DNA of 64,000 nucleotides, from assembly GCA_015680685.1 (NCBI GenBank), contig MNCI01005779.1, positions 258,056 through 322,055 of the forward strand, in the 5' to 3' direction. Source of the stretch: Gnetum montanum (Eukaryota > Streptophyta > Gnetopsida > Gnetales > Gnetaceae). A program made the position numbers and the translations under genes. The stretch's first letter is position 1; every line of letters begins with the position of its first letter. The notes under the pieces are model-generated. The model searched no databases. It worked only from the letters and a program-made list of their open reading frames with translations, and was not told the DNA's origin. Positions 47,524-56,747 of this stretch are shown one piece after another.

Positions 47524-48293
47524 ATGGAGACACAAAATCTTGTTTCAACAAGGAGTATGATACTTATGAAGAGAAATGATCCAAACAAAAATCAAAGAAT
47601 AGGAATGAAAGTTGCAACATACAATGTGCTTACAAGATCTGTAGTGAGTGATAACCAATATCTGCTATGTCCATCATGGGCCTTGGATTGGCACAAATAT
47701 CGATACCCACGCATTTTAGCAGAGTTAAAAGGTTTAGATGCTAATGTCTTATGCTTACAAGAAGTCTTACCATGGGAATTTCTATATCAATTTCAACCAG
47801 ATTTGGAAAAGATGGGATACAAAGGTATTTATAAGCAACAAGGTTTTTGTGGAATTTCTTCTTTTGAGCTGTACAAATTAGCATATTGTAGAAAATACAA
47901 CATGGATGGTTGTGCAATCTTTTATAAAGAAGCCAAGTTTGAATTGGTACAAAGATTTGAATAGAGTTTAGAATATATGATTTTTGAAATTCCAGAACTT
48001 CAAGCAATGGGAAAGAAAAAATAGTCAAGATTTCAGAAAAATCACATAGCCCTAGTAGTGATTCTAAAAGTTCATCTATCGGGAAGATGTGTATGCATGG
48101 TTAACACACATTTAATTGCGAAACCAACATGTTTAGATATTAGACTTTGTCAAGGAGCATACTTGATTAAGCAAATGGAAGAACGTTTGAAGAAGAAGTT
48201 ATTTCTAAGTTGTACCAATTTAGTTCCATTTATTCTTTGCGAAGACTTCAATGGCAAAGTTGGAAGTAGTGCTTATCAATTTCTAAAATATGG
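47524..48293 (+). pseudogene. CCR4/nocturnin-type EEP exonuclease fragment captured in M
   Basis: One continuous frame of 256 codons, interrupted by two TAG stops (47962-47964 and near 48022) and no frameshift. Exonuclease-endonuclease-phosphatase landmarks come in order. They are VATYNVL (Asn), a YPRILAELKGLDANVLCLQEV block with the metal-binding Glu, FCGISSFELYKLAY, YNMDGCAIFYK, HIALVVILK, VNTHLIAKP, and PFILCEDFNGKVGSSAYQFL with the catalytic Asp-Asn (usually CGDFN). The C-terminal SDH block is missing because a gypsy LTR begins at 48294. Family members shorten mRNA poly(A) tails in the CCR4-NOT complex, or act as related nucleases. No introns interrupt it although plant CCR4 genes have them, so it is a retrocopy. 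It lies in the sense direction of M. Confidence 0.85.
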
Positions 48294-49100
48294 TGATGAA
48301 CCACAATATCATGTACGCGATATTGTGTATGCGATATCACATCCACCACGCGATATCACGTTCTGCCTTATCTTCTATAAATAAGAGGTGGCGCCTTGGT
48401 TCCCATACAATTAGATTTAGACCCTTAGCTAGATTCTTGCAGTTTTATCATTCTAGAGTTAGAATTATTTCCGTGTGCCCGTAGTAGGAGTCATAGAGTG
48501 AACAGATCTTTATTTGAACAATTTGTACCTGAGCACAATTTTGTGTACAGCAATAAAGACGAGCTTTATGATAAACGTTGCAACATACAAATTAAGCTAA
48601 TTAGTAATTAATTATTGTTTAATACTTTCCTAGTTAATTAATATCTCTCTCAACCTTCAACCCCTTTAGTTAAATACACTTAGTACTATCGCTTCAAGCA
48701 TGTGTGTAGCGTTTGGTAACCTAGGAATGATTAGCGTTTGGTAATCCCAATAGCATTGCATTGGTTCAGGATGTGTATGGCAAGTGGGAATGGATACTAG
48801 TGTTAGGAACATTTAAAAACTAGTTAATGAATAGTTAATGTAAGTTAGCCACTTAGTTCTCTTTCCCTCTTCTTTATTAGCAAAAGACGTAAAAAATACA
48901 AAAGCTATAAAAATCATATACCTCAAGCTTACTTAACCATACAACTGTGACAATACAAGTAAGTTTAGGAAAACAATGATTGATTAACCCTGAGTGTTCC
49001 ATTAAGGCGCATAAGCACTTGGTCCTTGAAGTTCGATCGAATCGTGCGTGAAACGCTCGTATTCGTATGGTTGAGTGTAGGGGTGCCTTGCAACTCATCA
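48294..49100 (+). repeat. Gypsy family G LTR truncating the captured gene
   Basis: 807 bp from TGATGAACCACAATATC to CAACTCATCA, with a GATATC array at 48303-48362 and a TATA box. The flanks TATGG (48289-48293) and ATCTT (49101-49105) do not match, and the exonuclease frame does not resume on the right. It is therefore not a simple solo LTR. Confidence 0.9.
48376..48383 (+). promoter_or_regulatory. TATA box of LTR 48294-49100
   Basis: TATAAATA followed by AGAGGTGGC, directly after the GATATC array. Confidence 0.7.
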
Positions 49101-49528
49101 ATCTTATTATTTTATTCATTGTTTAATTTATATTTCAATTAGATTAATAAAATATATAACGAAATGCAAGTTGGGAATAAAGAATTTGTCCTACCTTCAC
49201 TTGGATAACCAGATACCAGTTGTACATTGTGTGACCCTAGTTAGAACTAGTGATTGATAGTTGGTAGATCTTTAACTCACTTCTTATCGTTATTTTGGAA
49301 AATGAAGTAAGTATCAAGAAAGTAATATTTAATTTTTCATATATCTTTCTCACATATATCTTATTTGCAAAATAAGCAAGAGACAACTTTAAGTTAAAAG
49401 GAGGAATCAAATTATTGGAGCACAGGATCGTGAAAGAAAGCATTAGAGCTAGAAAAAAGATAGAGAATCTAGATTCATTCAAGGACAAACAAAACCTAAG
49501 AGAGGGGGGGGGGGGGGGGGGGNTAGAT
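49101..49528 (+). other. 3' internal end of M with G-rich polypurine tract
   Basis: AT-rich text without a frame, ending in an AAGAGAG run followed by 19 G (49504-49522) and an N at 49523 just before the LTR. This is the expected polypurine tract position. The homopolymer length is unreliable because of the N. Confidence 0.65.
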
Positions 49529-50109
49529 TATTACATCCCCATTTCCAAATGATACAGTTGCCTAATGAAGGTGGTGTCTTTTTATATCAAGTGTTATTGT
49601 TATCTTAACAAGACCCAAATGGACATGTTGTAATAACGGACGTGTCTCTCGAGGAACCTTTGGGGGTTTGACCTAAGGCATTTATACTCGGGGTTAGAGG
49701 TCATGCTAGCATGGGGAATGGTGGAGCTAGTACAAACAAGTGATGGGGTGGTGGAACCAATATAGGCAAGTCACAAGAAGCCAGGTGAAGCGGGACAGGA
49801 AGGGGAATAGCCCACCCTTTTGGCCAGGTTATAGGCCTAACCATGGTGGCAGTGCTGGATTTCCTCTAAGGGATAGATGCTAAAGGAAGAAAATCCCAAG
49901 AAACACTCTCAGAGAATGATCTGGATACACTCTTTCATATCAACAAAGCATTCTTTTATTTTCTTTTTTGCATTTTTTCTATTATTTCCTTTATACATAA
50001 TGTTGAATATTACTTATATTTTGCATTTGGTGTGTTTTCTTTGTATGCATAATGTCTAATATATCATATATTTGATGTTTGCCATGACATCTAGGGATGG
50101 GATGTCATA
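49529..50109 (+). repeat. 3' LTR of M
   Basis: 581 bp, TATTACATCCCC (TGTCACATCCCC in the 5' copy) to GGGATGTCATA, uninterrupted. It preserves the empty G2 target CCAGG at 49781-49785. Confidence 0.9.
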
Positions 50110-50306
50110 GGTATGTTCACATTTGGAGGGTAGAATATGTGCACACCTCTAAACCTTGTTTCTTCAAAATGTGTTTTAAAGGGAACCATACCTTGTACAA
50201 GCTTTGAGCTCTGCTCTAGAATGTTTCATCGCTACCAAAACACTCAACCTGCCAAGGTCCCAACAAACTCAAAAATGTGATTTAGAAATGATGAGTCGTC
50301 ATTTGG

Positions 50307-50375
50307 GGCGACCGCGATCTCGCATATGCGATATCGCAGCTCAGTTGCGATATCGCATACGCAATATCGCAGCCC
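50307..50375 (+). promoter_or_regulatory. GATATC palindrome array in solo LTR
   Basis: CGCGATCTCGC, ATATGCGATATCGC, TTGCGATATCGC and CGCAATATCGC fall in about 70 bp, spaced roughly 20-25 bp, just upstream of the TATA box at 50387-50394. Confidence 0.5.
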
Positions 50376-50386
50376 GTCGCCAATTC

Positions 50387-50394
50387 TATAAATA
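50387..50394 (+). promoter_or_regulatory. TATA box of solo LTR 50289-51111
   Basis: TATAAATA followed by AGAGGCAGC. Confidence 0.7.
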
Positions 50395-51973
50395 AGAGGC
50401 AGCTTGCCCTTGTTTCGCATCCATTTCTTAGTTCCTTAGCCAAACTCTTGCAATTTTACTTTCTTAGAGTTAGAATTATTTTCCAGTGTATGCCCGTATT
50501 GTGGTGATTGTAATTGTATGGCATCCTTTATTCGAGTGTGACGTACTTGGACACGCACATGACCAGCAATAAAGATCGAGATTACTTCATCATTGCAGCA
50601 TTCACTTAGTTTAATTAATTATTATTTACTACTTTCCTAGTTAATATCTTCTCACCCTTATCTCATGTTAAAACGCGAAATGAGTACAACTTGATCACGT
50701 GCATTTAAGTGTGAATACTTGGTAACCCAGTAGCGTACCTAGGCCATGTGCTTGGTAATCCTAGTGGTAGCTGTGCACAAGGTCCAAGATGTGTACGGAT
50801 GATTAAGGAATGGATGCTCATCACACTTAGGCTAGTTTAGATTCCTTCTCACCCTTTCCCGCTTAGCCTAGTTAACATTCCTTTCCATTGCCTTCAGGAG
50901 TAGCATTAGATTAGAAACACATCATACACCTTACTCTAAACTAGACCATACATGACAAAGCTAATACTAGTCCAAGTGGGAAGATAGCGAATTGCGACCT
51001 AAGGTTAACTGTCTAGATGCCACAACTAGTCCATCTACGGAGTTCGACCAGATCGTGTGTGTAACGCTCGTATTCATATGGTTGAGTGTAGAGGTACCTC
51101 GCCACTCATCAAGAAGATTCCACAAACTTTATAAAATTAAGCTCTACATCAAAGTGTTTTGACACTACAAAACCACTCAATCTTGTAGGATCTTAACAAG
51201 CTCAATGAATATGCCTTCTTATAAGAAGCACATCAACCCTGCAGGGATACAAAGGAAAAAGAAAAGAAAGAAAAACAATGAGTGTAACTATACTTTAAAA
51301 GTTTCTTGTGTTTAAGTTCTCACAAAACAACATACAAATGATATACAATAAAGAACATAATGTATATAATAATTATCTAATTGTGTGAATAGTGCTCTCT
51401 GATTCTCATGAATTCCTCTTTGTTTTATACTCTTCAAGCTTTTAAAAATACCTCAAAATTCATCCTATTGCCAAATAATGGCTACTAGAGATGTCTAATT
51501 CAAAGTGAAGACATCTTTCTATCAACACTATCAATTCTGGAATGATGCCTACCTATAGATGTATAGCTATAGATATCTATCTTCAAAGATAGATGTCTAC
51601 TATTTTTCATAGATGTCTACTCTACTTTTGCACTTTGAAATTTGAGGCATTTTCTTATCAATTTTACATCTTCATTTGGCTCATAGACTCCTCTTGTATT
51701 CTAGCTCTTATCTTGTCATCCTAACATAGCTCTTGTTCTGGTTTAGCTCTTATTTTAAAGTCTTGGATCTTCTTGTCATCTCAATGTAGCTCTCATTCTA
51801 ACTTAGAATTTGCTCTTTGTCCCGATCTAATGTCTTGATACATTAAAGTTCTTGATTGTGCTATTATTCCAATCTCATCATGCTCGTGGTCTACCTTTAG
51901 ACCTACAAGGTAATACAAACACATTTTCCACATTCTATATTTTTTAAGTTTTTGTCATACCAAAAGGTCAACA

Positions 51974-53250
51974 AATGACATGCCTAATAATTTGACATTA
52001 TCTAACTTTTATAAAAAATACCAATATTTAGACAAAGCTTCTTGAAACTCCTTATTGTAAAAGTTAGAAGATTTGAGCCAATTAATCTAAGAGCCTTATC
52101 ATCTACAATATTGATTAACATGATAAAAATGATGATCTATAATAGCTCTATCAATTTTTATTATAAAAAAAGTCATCTACAAAGTGCATATTTAATACAA
52201 TAAGAGCATTATATTTAATAAAGATGCCTTAGAGTAAATTATGTTTGTGGTCCTTCTATATAGCATGACATAAAAAATCTACAAGAAGAATGAATAAATA
52301 AGGACCAAGAGGATAACCTTGCCTAAGTGAGCATTCAATTTTAACTATTATTAATTCCAACATTTGTAGCTACAAGTGCATTAACATCTACAAAAAGAGC
52401 CTCCACCATCCCAATAAAGTTTTCTTAAAATCATATTTAAAAAGAAAAGTAATAATAAAATTTAGTTAATTCTATCATATGCTTTAGTATAATCAAGATT
52501 TTAAAAAGCAACATGTTGATTATAATCCTCAACCTACTACATATCCTCTAAAGCTATAATGACATTGTCTAGAATATATCTATCTTTCACAAAGCTAGTT
52601 TGCACTAGAATAATTAACTAAGAAATAATTTTTAAATATTTTAGTAAGACAATTAGCCAAAATTTTATATGTAGAATTTAGAAGAGTAATAGAAAGACAA
52701 TTACTAATGTGAAAAAGATTACCTTCCTTAGGAATAAATCTAATAACTCCTCTATTTAGTTGTTAACTAAGAGAATTTTGTTCAATGGCTTCTACAAAAA
52801 TACAATAAAGGTTCATACTAATAACATCCTAATGATTTTTAAAAATTTCAATAGGAATTCCATCAAAACCTAGAGCTTTGTCATTGATCAAGCTAAACAT
52901 TGCATATTTAATTTCAGTAAGAGAAATATCTTATTCAAAAAGATGATTGTGACTATTATGAATAATATTAAGTAAATGATCACAATTAGAGAGAAAATCC
53001 TTATGACCAAAATCTTTTGAAACAAATATACGTTAAAAATATCTTTCAAGAAAACCATTGATAATAAAAGGATTGAAACTAATTTGATCATCAACGTCCA
53101 TGAACTCAATAATAGGTAAATTATCTTTATCTTTTAAGAATTTAAAAAATCATATGCATAGTTCTCCATTTACTTTTAACCAATTAGGAAGATTCTTGAT
53201 GAGAGAAATTTTAGAATTATTCTATCTTTGATGTAGGCTATATATTTAGG
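51974..53250 (-). pseudogene. Antisense LINE reverse transcriptase (right of the copia insertion)
   Basis: Minus-strand translation gives, in order, SLINDKALGFDGIPIEIFKN (PGKAPG.DG block), NRGVIRFIPKEGNLFHISN, LSITLLNSTYKILANCLT, VKDRYILDNVI, LDYTKAYDRIN (motif A), LRQGYPLGPYLFILLVDFL (motif B), LNMHFVDDFF (motif C) and VKLLGMS at 51974. The frame continues at 30494. Many stops and frameshifts. It is of the same LINE type as 22178-27713, but much older. Confidence 0.8.
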
Positions 53251-54529
53251 ATTTTAGGTAATGAAATAAAATTGAAAAATTTTATTAACATTTAATACTT
53301 AGTTATTAATGCTTCATGTTTTCAAAGCACAAAAATCCCATGTACTAGGTTAGATTTCTATTTAATAGTGTTTCTTGGTTATATTAATGCATTTGGGATA
53401 CACTATTTTTTTTCATGAACATTAGGATCATGCAAACTATTTTCACTTAGTAGATAGGGTAGGTTTTTTTATGTGAGGTACTATTGTATATTTTTTATAT
53501 AATGTTTTCATTTATTTATTCCTTTACACCTATTTATTTTGGATGTCTACTACTTTTCTAGTCCATGTTCTTACTATTCTTTACTATTTTTATTATGCAT
53601 CGATAATTTTTTTCTTTATGTAATGCCTTTCTAACCACATTTTGACCTAAGCCTAACTTAGAAGGTGTTACAAAATCCTTCACATATGTTAATAGTAAGC
53701 CTATCATAGATAGGATAAAGGTACCAAGATTATGATAAATATGTTAGCATCAAGGATTTCAATTCAATTCATATTTGTTTACTATTGTTATAGATGAACT
53801 AACTAAGAAAATATAAAATGAGACCCATAGTGTAAACTATTTGTAACTGATATTATATTTATTTTTTATGAGTTGTATTTAGGATAAGATGTTGGATTTT
53901 CATTACCAAGCTTCGTTTAGTTTTACATCTTTCTAGGATAGAAAGTGGAAAATGGATGCAACTTCATAGAGAAGAAAGCATATATAGGCTGTGTGGGTGA
54001 GTAGATCTTAAGGACGAGCATTATATCTTTCTTGCTTGCCCTTAAATCGAATGTGTGAAATAAAAATATAATATTGTAGCAAAAGGTCTATATGATCTTT
54101 TCTTGTTACATCTAATGTTAGCCACTTGTTAACTTTCATGAACCCAAAGGATCTATGCAATATTTTTACATAGATCATATGGGTTTTGGGACAAAATAAA
54201 ATCTTAGTTTTAATTTTAGTTTTAGTTTCGTTAGTAGATACATCCAAGTAAATATTATATTTAAAATGGAAGATTGAAGATAAATTCTAAAATTATAAAA
54301 TGTAAAATAAATAGAAGTAAAAATACATGAATGATAAATTTAGTAAATATACGAAACAGTAATGAAATAGAAGTTACTATTGCCAAAAAGTTTCTACCTT
54401 AAATAGTTGTACTACTTAAAATTAATATTCAAATTAAACAGTGAAATTATTAATAAATAAAGTTAAGATGAGATAATCAAAATTCAGGAACACGTGATGC
54501 CAATGTAGTTATAGGCTGATGGAGATTCT
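53251..54529. other. AT-rich region with possible LINE C-terminal remnants
   Basis: Plus-strand VIDELTKKI.NE near 53782-53820 resembles the DELT..IQ.E block of some plant LINE RTs. LSRIESGKWMQLHREESIYRLCG with DEHYIFLACP near 53925-54040 resembles a zinc-binding C-terminus of non-LTR RTs. Both are short and stop-ridden. The minus ORF 54008-54247 has no recognisable domain. Nothing else is seen. Confidence 0.3.
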
Positions 54530-55390
54530 TCATTCCAGTTTGCAAGAGTATCCAATGGATCAATGCTGATGATGACCATGATTTGCTTTGCACAAGCACC
54601 ATCACCAGAATTATGCTTGTGCTGCTGCGGAAGGACGAGGAATCCATGCTTCTCCTATTGGACTTGAAACTCTATGCAATGGACAAGCAGATGCCACTTA
54701 CAAGAGGCACATTTGGTCACGGAGTCATGTGGAATAGTCGTAAATGGATGTAACTTGGCGCGTGAACCGATAACATTGCATAATTTTATTTTATTCTTTT
54801 CCAGAGATTGTAATTTTGGATGTAGACTTTGTATGTCGTAAATGTTGATCTTTACGTGGTTTCAACTACGTAAAGATGTTTGAAGACCATCGGGGAAACA
54901 CTTATTATTCAATCCTTTTCGAGTTAAGGCAGTGAAGATAAGGTTTGGTATAGACTACAAAGGCATCAAGTCACCTCTATTGGACGTTAATATAAAGTTT
55001 GTTGAAAAGCTAGCACAAAGTGGAGAATCCACAATCAATCGTAAATGTTGACATTAAAATGGTTTCATCTTTCTAAGGTTATTATTTGAACACGCGTTGA
55101 AGACAAAGTTTGGTATTGACAATAAAGGCATAAATGATGTAAAAGTCTATTTTATTGTAAGAGAATACAATTTTTTTTCAAAGTTAGTAAAAAGTGGAAC
55201 ATCAAGCATCAATCATAAAGAAGTACATTATTTTAGAAGTACAATTTTTAAATAAAAAATATTTATTTTCATAAGATTATTATTTCTGTTTTATTGCTAA
55301 TTTAAGTTACACTTAAAGTACTTATACAATGTAATATAGTTTTCCTAAAGTCTCATGTTGTCTATATGTCATAGGGTACATATAGTCAAA
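54530..55390 (+). repeat. Duplicated segment R1, copy 2 (uninterrupted)
   Basis: Collinear with 14236-14984 plus 20702-20760 and better preserved. It carries the pre-integration site of G1 (GTAATATAGTTTTCC near 55331-55345). A frame from about 54545 to the stop near 54750 ends MLLLLDLKLYAMDKQM, then LTRGTFGHGVMWNSRKWM. An imperfect tandem pair of about 170 bp starts at 54934 and 55102 (GAAGATAAGGTTTGGTATAG and GAAGACAAAGTTTGGTATTG). The origin of R1 is not recognised. Confidence 0.8.
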
Positions 55391-55441
55391 AAGGCTTCAA
55401 GCACATATAGTCAAAAAGGTATGGAGTACATATAGTCACAT
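55376..55441 (+). repeat. Short tandem repeat, three units
   Basis: Three units beginning ACATATAGTCA, the first two extended by AAAAGG, about 25 bp each. It lies right after R1 copy 2; copy 1 has only one degenerate unit. Confidence 0.7.
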
Positions 55442-55494
55442 AGCCTATCACTAATACATCATAGAATGAAACTTTAGAACTTCTTCCTTAAGAT

Positions 55495-55630
55495 TTTTAT
55501 GACACAAAATAGGTACACCCCAAGCTTTATAGAAGGTTATAATTCACTACTATCAAGTAGAATCAAACATATAACCTAGGAGTACTAAGCCAAGATCCGT
55601 ACCACTAGGCTAACATCTCATTATTATATC
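55495..55630 (-). mobile_element. Possible tRNA-derived SINE fragment
   Basis: On the minus strand, TTAGCCTAGTGG (55602-55613) fits an RNA polymerase III A box. GTTTGATTC (55560-55568) fits a B box with one mismatch, at tRNA-like spacing. Imperfect direct repeats of about 55 bp flank it (55458-55510 and 55635-55685). No clear tail. Confidence 0.4.
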
Positions 55631-55807
55631 TACTATGTCATAGAATAGAACTTCTTATTCAAGATCACTATGACATAAACTAGATAAGTAGATCAAATAG
55701 ACTAAAATCTTTCCCTGAATTGAATCTTGTTTAATGAACATTTGCATAACATTAAGAAAAGAAAAGGGTTAAAGTTCTTCTTTTAAGAAAAAATACAACT
55801 TAAGCAT

Positions 55808-56609
55808 TGATGAACTGTAATATTGGGGCTGCGATATCGCATCCGTGATATCGGGTCCGCAATATTGGAGCTCAACAAGCAATATTGGGCATTCGATGTT
55901 GGGACCCATCTCATCGCCTATAAATAAGAGGCAAGCATGCTTAGTTTGCATAGTTAGTTATAGTCCCTTACCCAAACTCTTGCAATTTTCCTTCCTCAGA
56001 GTTAGAATTATTTCTAAGTGCACATTGTTGGAGTCATAAAGTGAACGGACCTTTATTCAAGCATTGTGTACCTAAGCACACCCTGTGGTTGGAGATAAAG
56101 ACGAACTTTGTGATAAACCTTGCAACATTCAAAATCGCTTATTTAATGTTATTTAATGCTTTCCTTACTTTATTAATGTTCTCTCTTTCATCTTGTTAAC
56201 TCTCCCAAGTAAGCACACTTAGTACGACCACTTTGAGCATGCGTGGAATACTTGGTAACCCAGTAATGATTAGCGTATGGTAACCCCAGTAGTGTTGTAC
56301 TGGTTCAGGATGTGTACGACAAGTGGGAACAGATGCTAGTGTTAGAACTAGTTAGAGCATAGTCGATTAGTTAAATTAAATTAGTTACTTAATTAGTTCA
56401 CTTCTTCCTTTATAGCACCAGGACATAAAACATCAAAAAATATATAAAAATCATATACCTTAAGTTTACTTAACCATACAATCAACAATTGACTAATCCA
56501 TTCGGGTTCTGTGAAGGCGTATAAGCACTTAGTCCTTGGAATTTGACCAAATCATGTGTGTACACTTGTATTTGTATGGTTAAGTGTAGGGATACCTCAC
56601 TGCTCATCA
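55808..56609 (+). repeat. 5' LTR of G4
   Basis: 802 bp from TGATGAACTGTAATATTGG to TGCTCATCA. GATATC/AATATT motifs fill 55818-55900; TATA box at 55919-55926. Confidence 0.93.
55919..55926 (+). promoter_or_regulatory. TATA box of G4 5' LTR
   Basis: TATAAATA followed by AGAGGCAAG. Confidence 0.7.
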
Positions 56610-56610
56610 T

Positions 56611-56628
56611 TAGTATCATTGCTGGGGA
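56611..56628 (+). other. Primer binding site of G4 (tRNA-Asp)
   Basis: TAGTATCATTGCTGGGGA, a decayed form of the tRNA-Asp complement, one base after the LTR. Confidence 0.8.
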
Positions 56629-56747
56629 CTTTGTTGTTTGTACGCTAGCCAGAACATAGGAAATCTTCCCATCATTGGAACGAACCCTTAGGGTTGGTTA
56701 TCTTACAATTATTGAAACGAAAAGTATTGCACACTGAATAGACAGTT

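Larger units (their letters stand above)
34997..50109 (+). mobile_element. Carrier LTR element M with captured host gene fragment
   Basis: Perfect GGTAT duplication at 34992-34996 and 50110-50114. The 5' LTR (34997-45010) is split by gypsy G2; an iMet primer site lies at 45013; the 3' LTR is 49529-50109. Excluding later insertions the internal region is about 3.7 kb. No gag, protease, RT or integrase motif was found in it. It does contain a GC-rich block (46085-46740) and an intronless CCR4-type exonuclease fragment (47524-48293) in element sense. It fits a large non-autonomous LTR element (LARD-like) with transduced host sequence. The alternative is that the gene copy entered M later by LINE-mediated retroposition. 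Confidence 0.8.
50289..51111 (+). repeat. Solo gypsy family G LTR in the C1 LTR
   Basis: 823 bp, TGATGAGTCGTC to GCCACTCATCA, flanked by AGAAA/AGAAG (4 of 5 bases). The C1 LTR text continues across it. It belongs to the same subfamily as the G3 LTRs. Confidence 0.93.
30495..51973 (-). mobile_element. Copia-like element C1 (gag only), split by M and a solo LTR
   Basis: Minus-strand element: 5' LTR 51973-34893 in three pieces, primer site 34892-34878, gag-like frame, non-coding 3' part, polypurine tract, 3' LTR 31663-30495. Net of insertions, the LTRs are about 1.15-1.17 kb and the internal region 3.2 kb. No pol is found. The immediate flanks AAAGG and AATGA do not form a clean TSD (3 of 5 positions agree). 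However, the LINE RT frame continues across the gap, so the insertion itself is secure. The same non-coding 3' region occurs in the plus-strand copy at 871-10963, so the short form is probably a family trait rather than a one-off deletion. Confidence 0.75.
34893..51973 (-). repeat. 5' LTR of C1, in three pieces
   Basis: Pieces are 51973-51112, 50288-50110 and 34996-34893, separated by the solo gypsy LTR (50289-51111) and element M (34997-50109). Read in order they reproduce the 3' LTR at 31663-30495. For example, AGGGTAGAAT...GTGCACACC at 50130 meets the text ending TTGGGTAT at 34996, just as at 30590-30640. Confidence 0.75.

Noticed and set aside
54008-54247. 79-codon minus-strand open frame
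   Set aside because: No domain, no neighbour in the same frame, and it overlaps LINE-like text on the plus strand.
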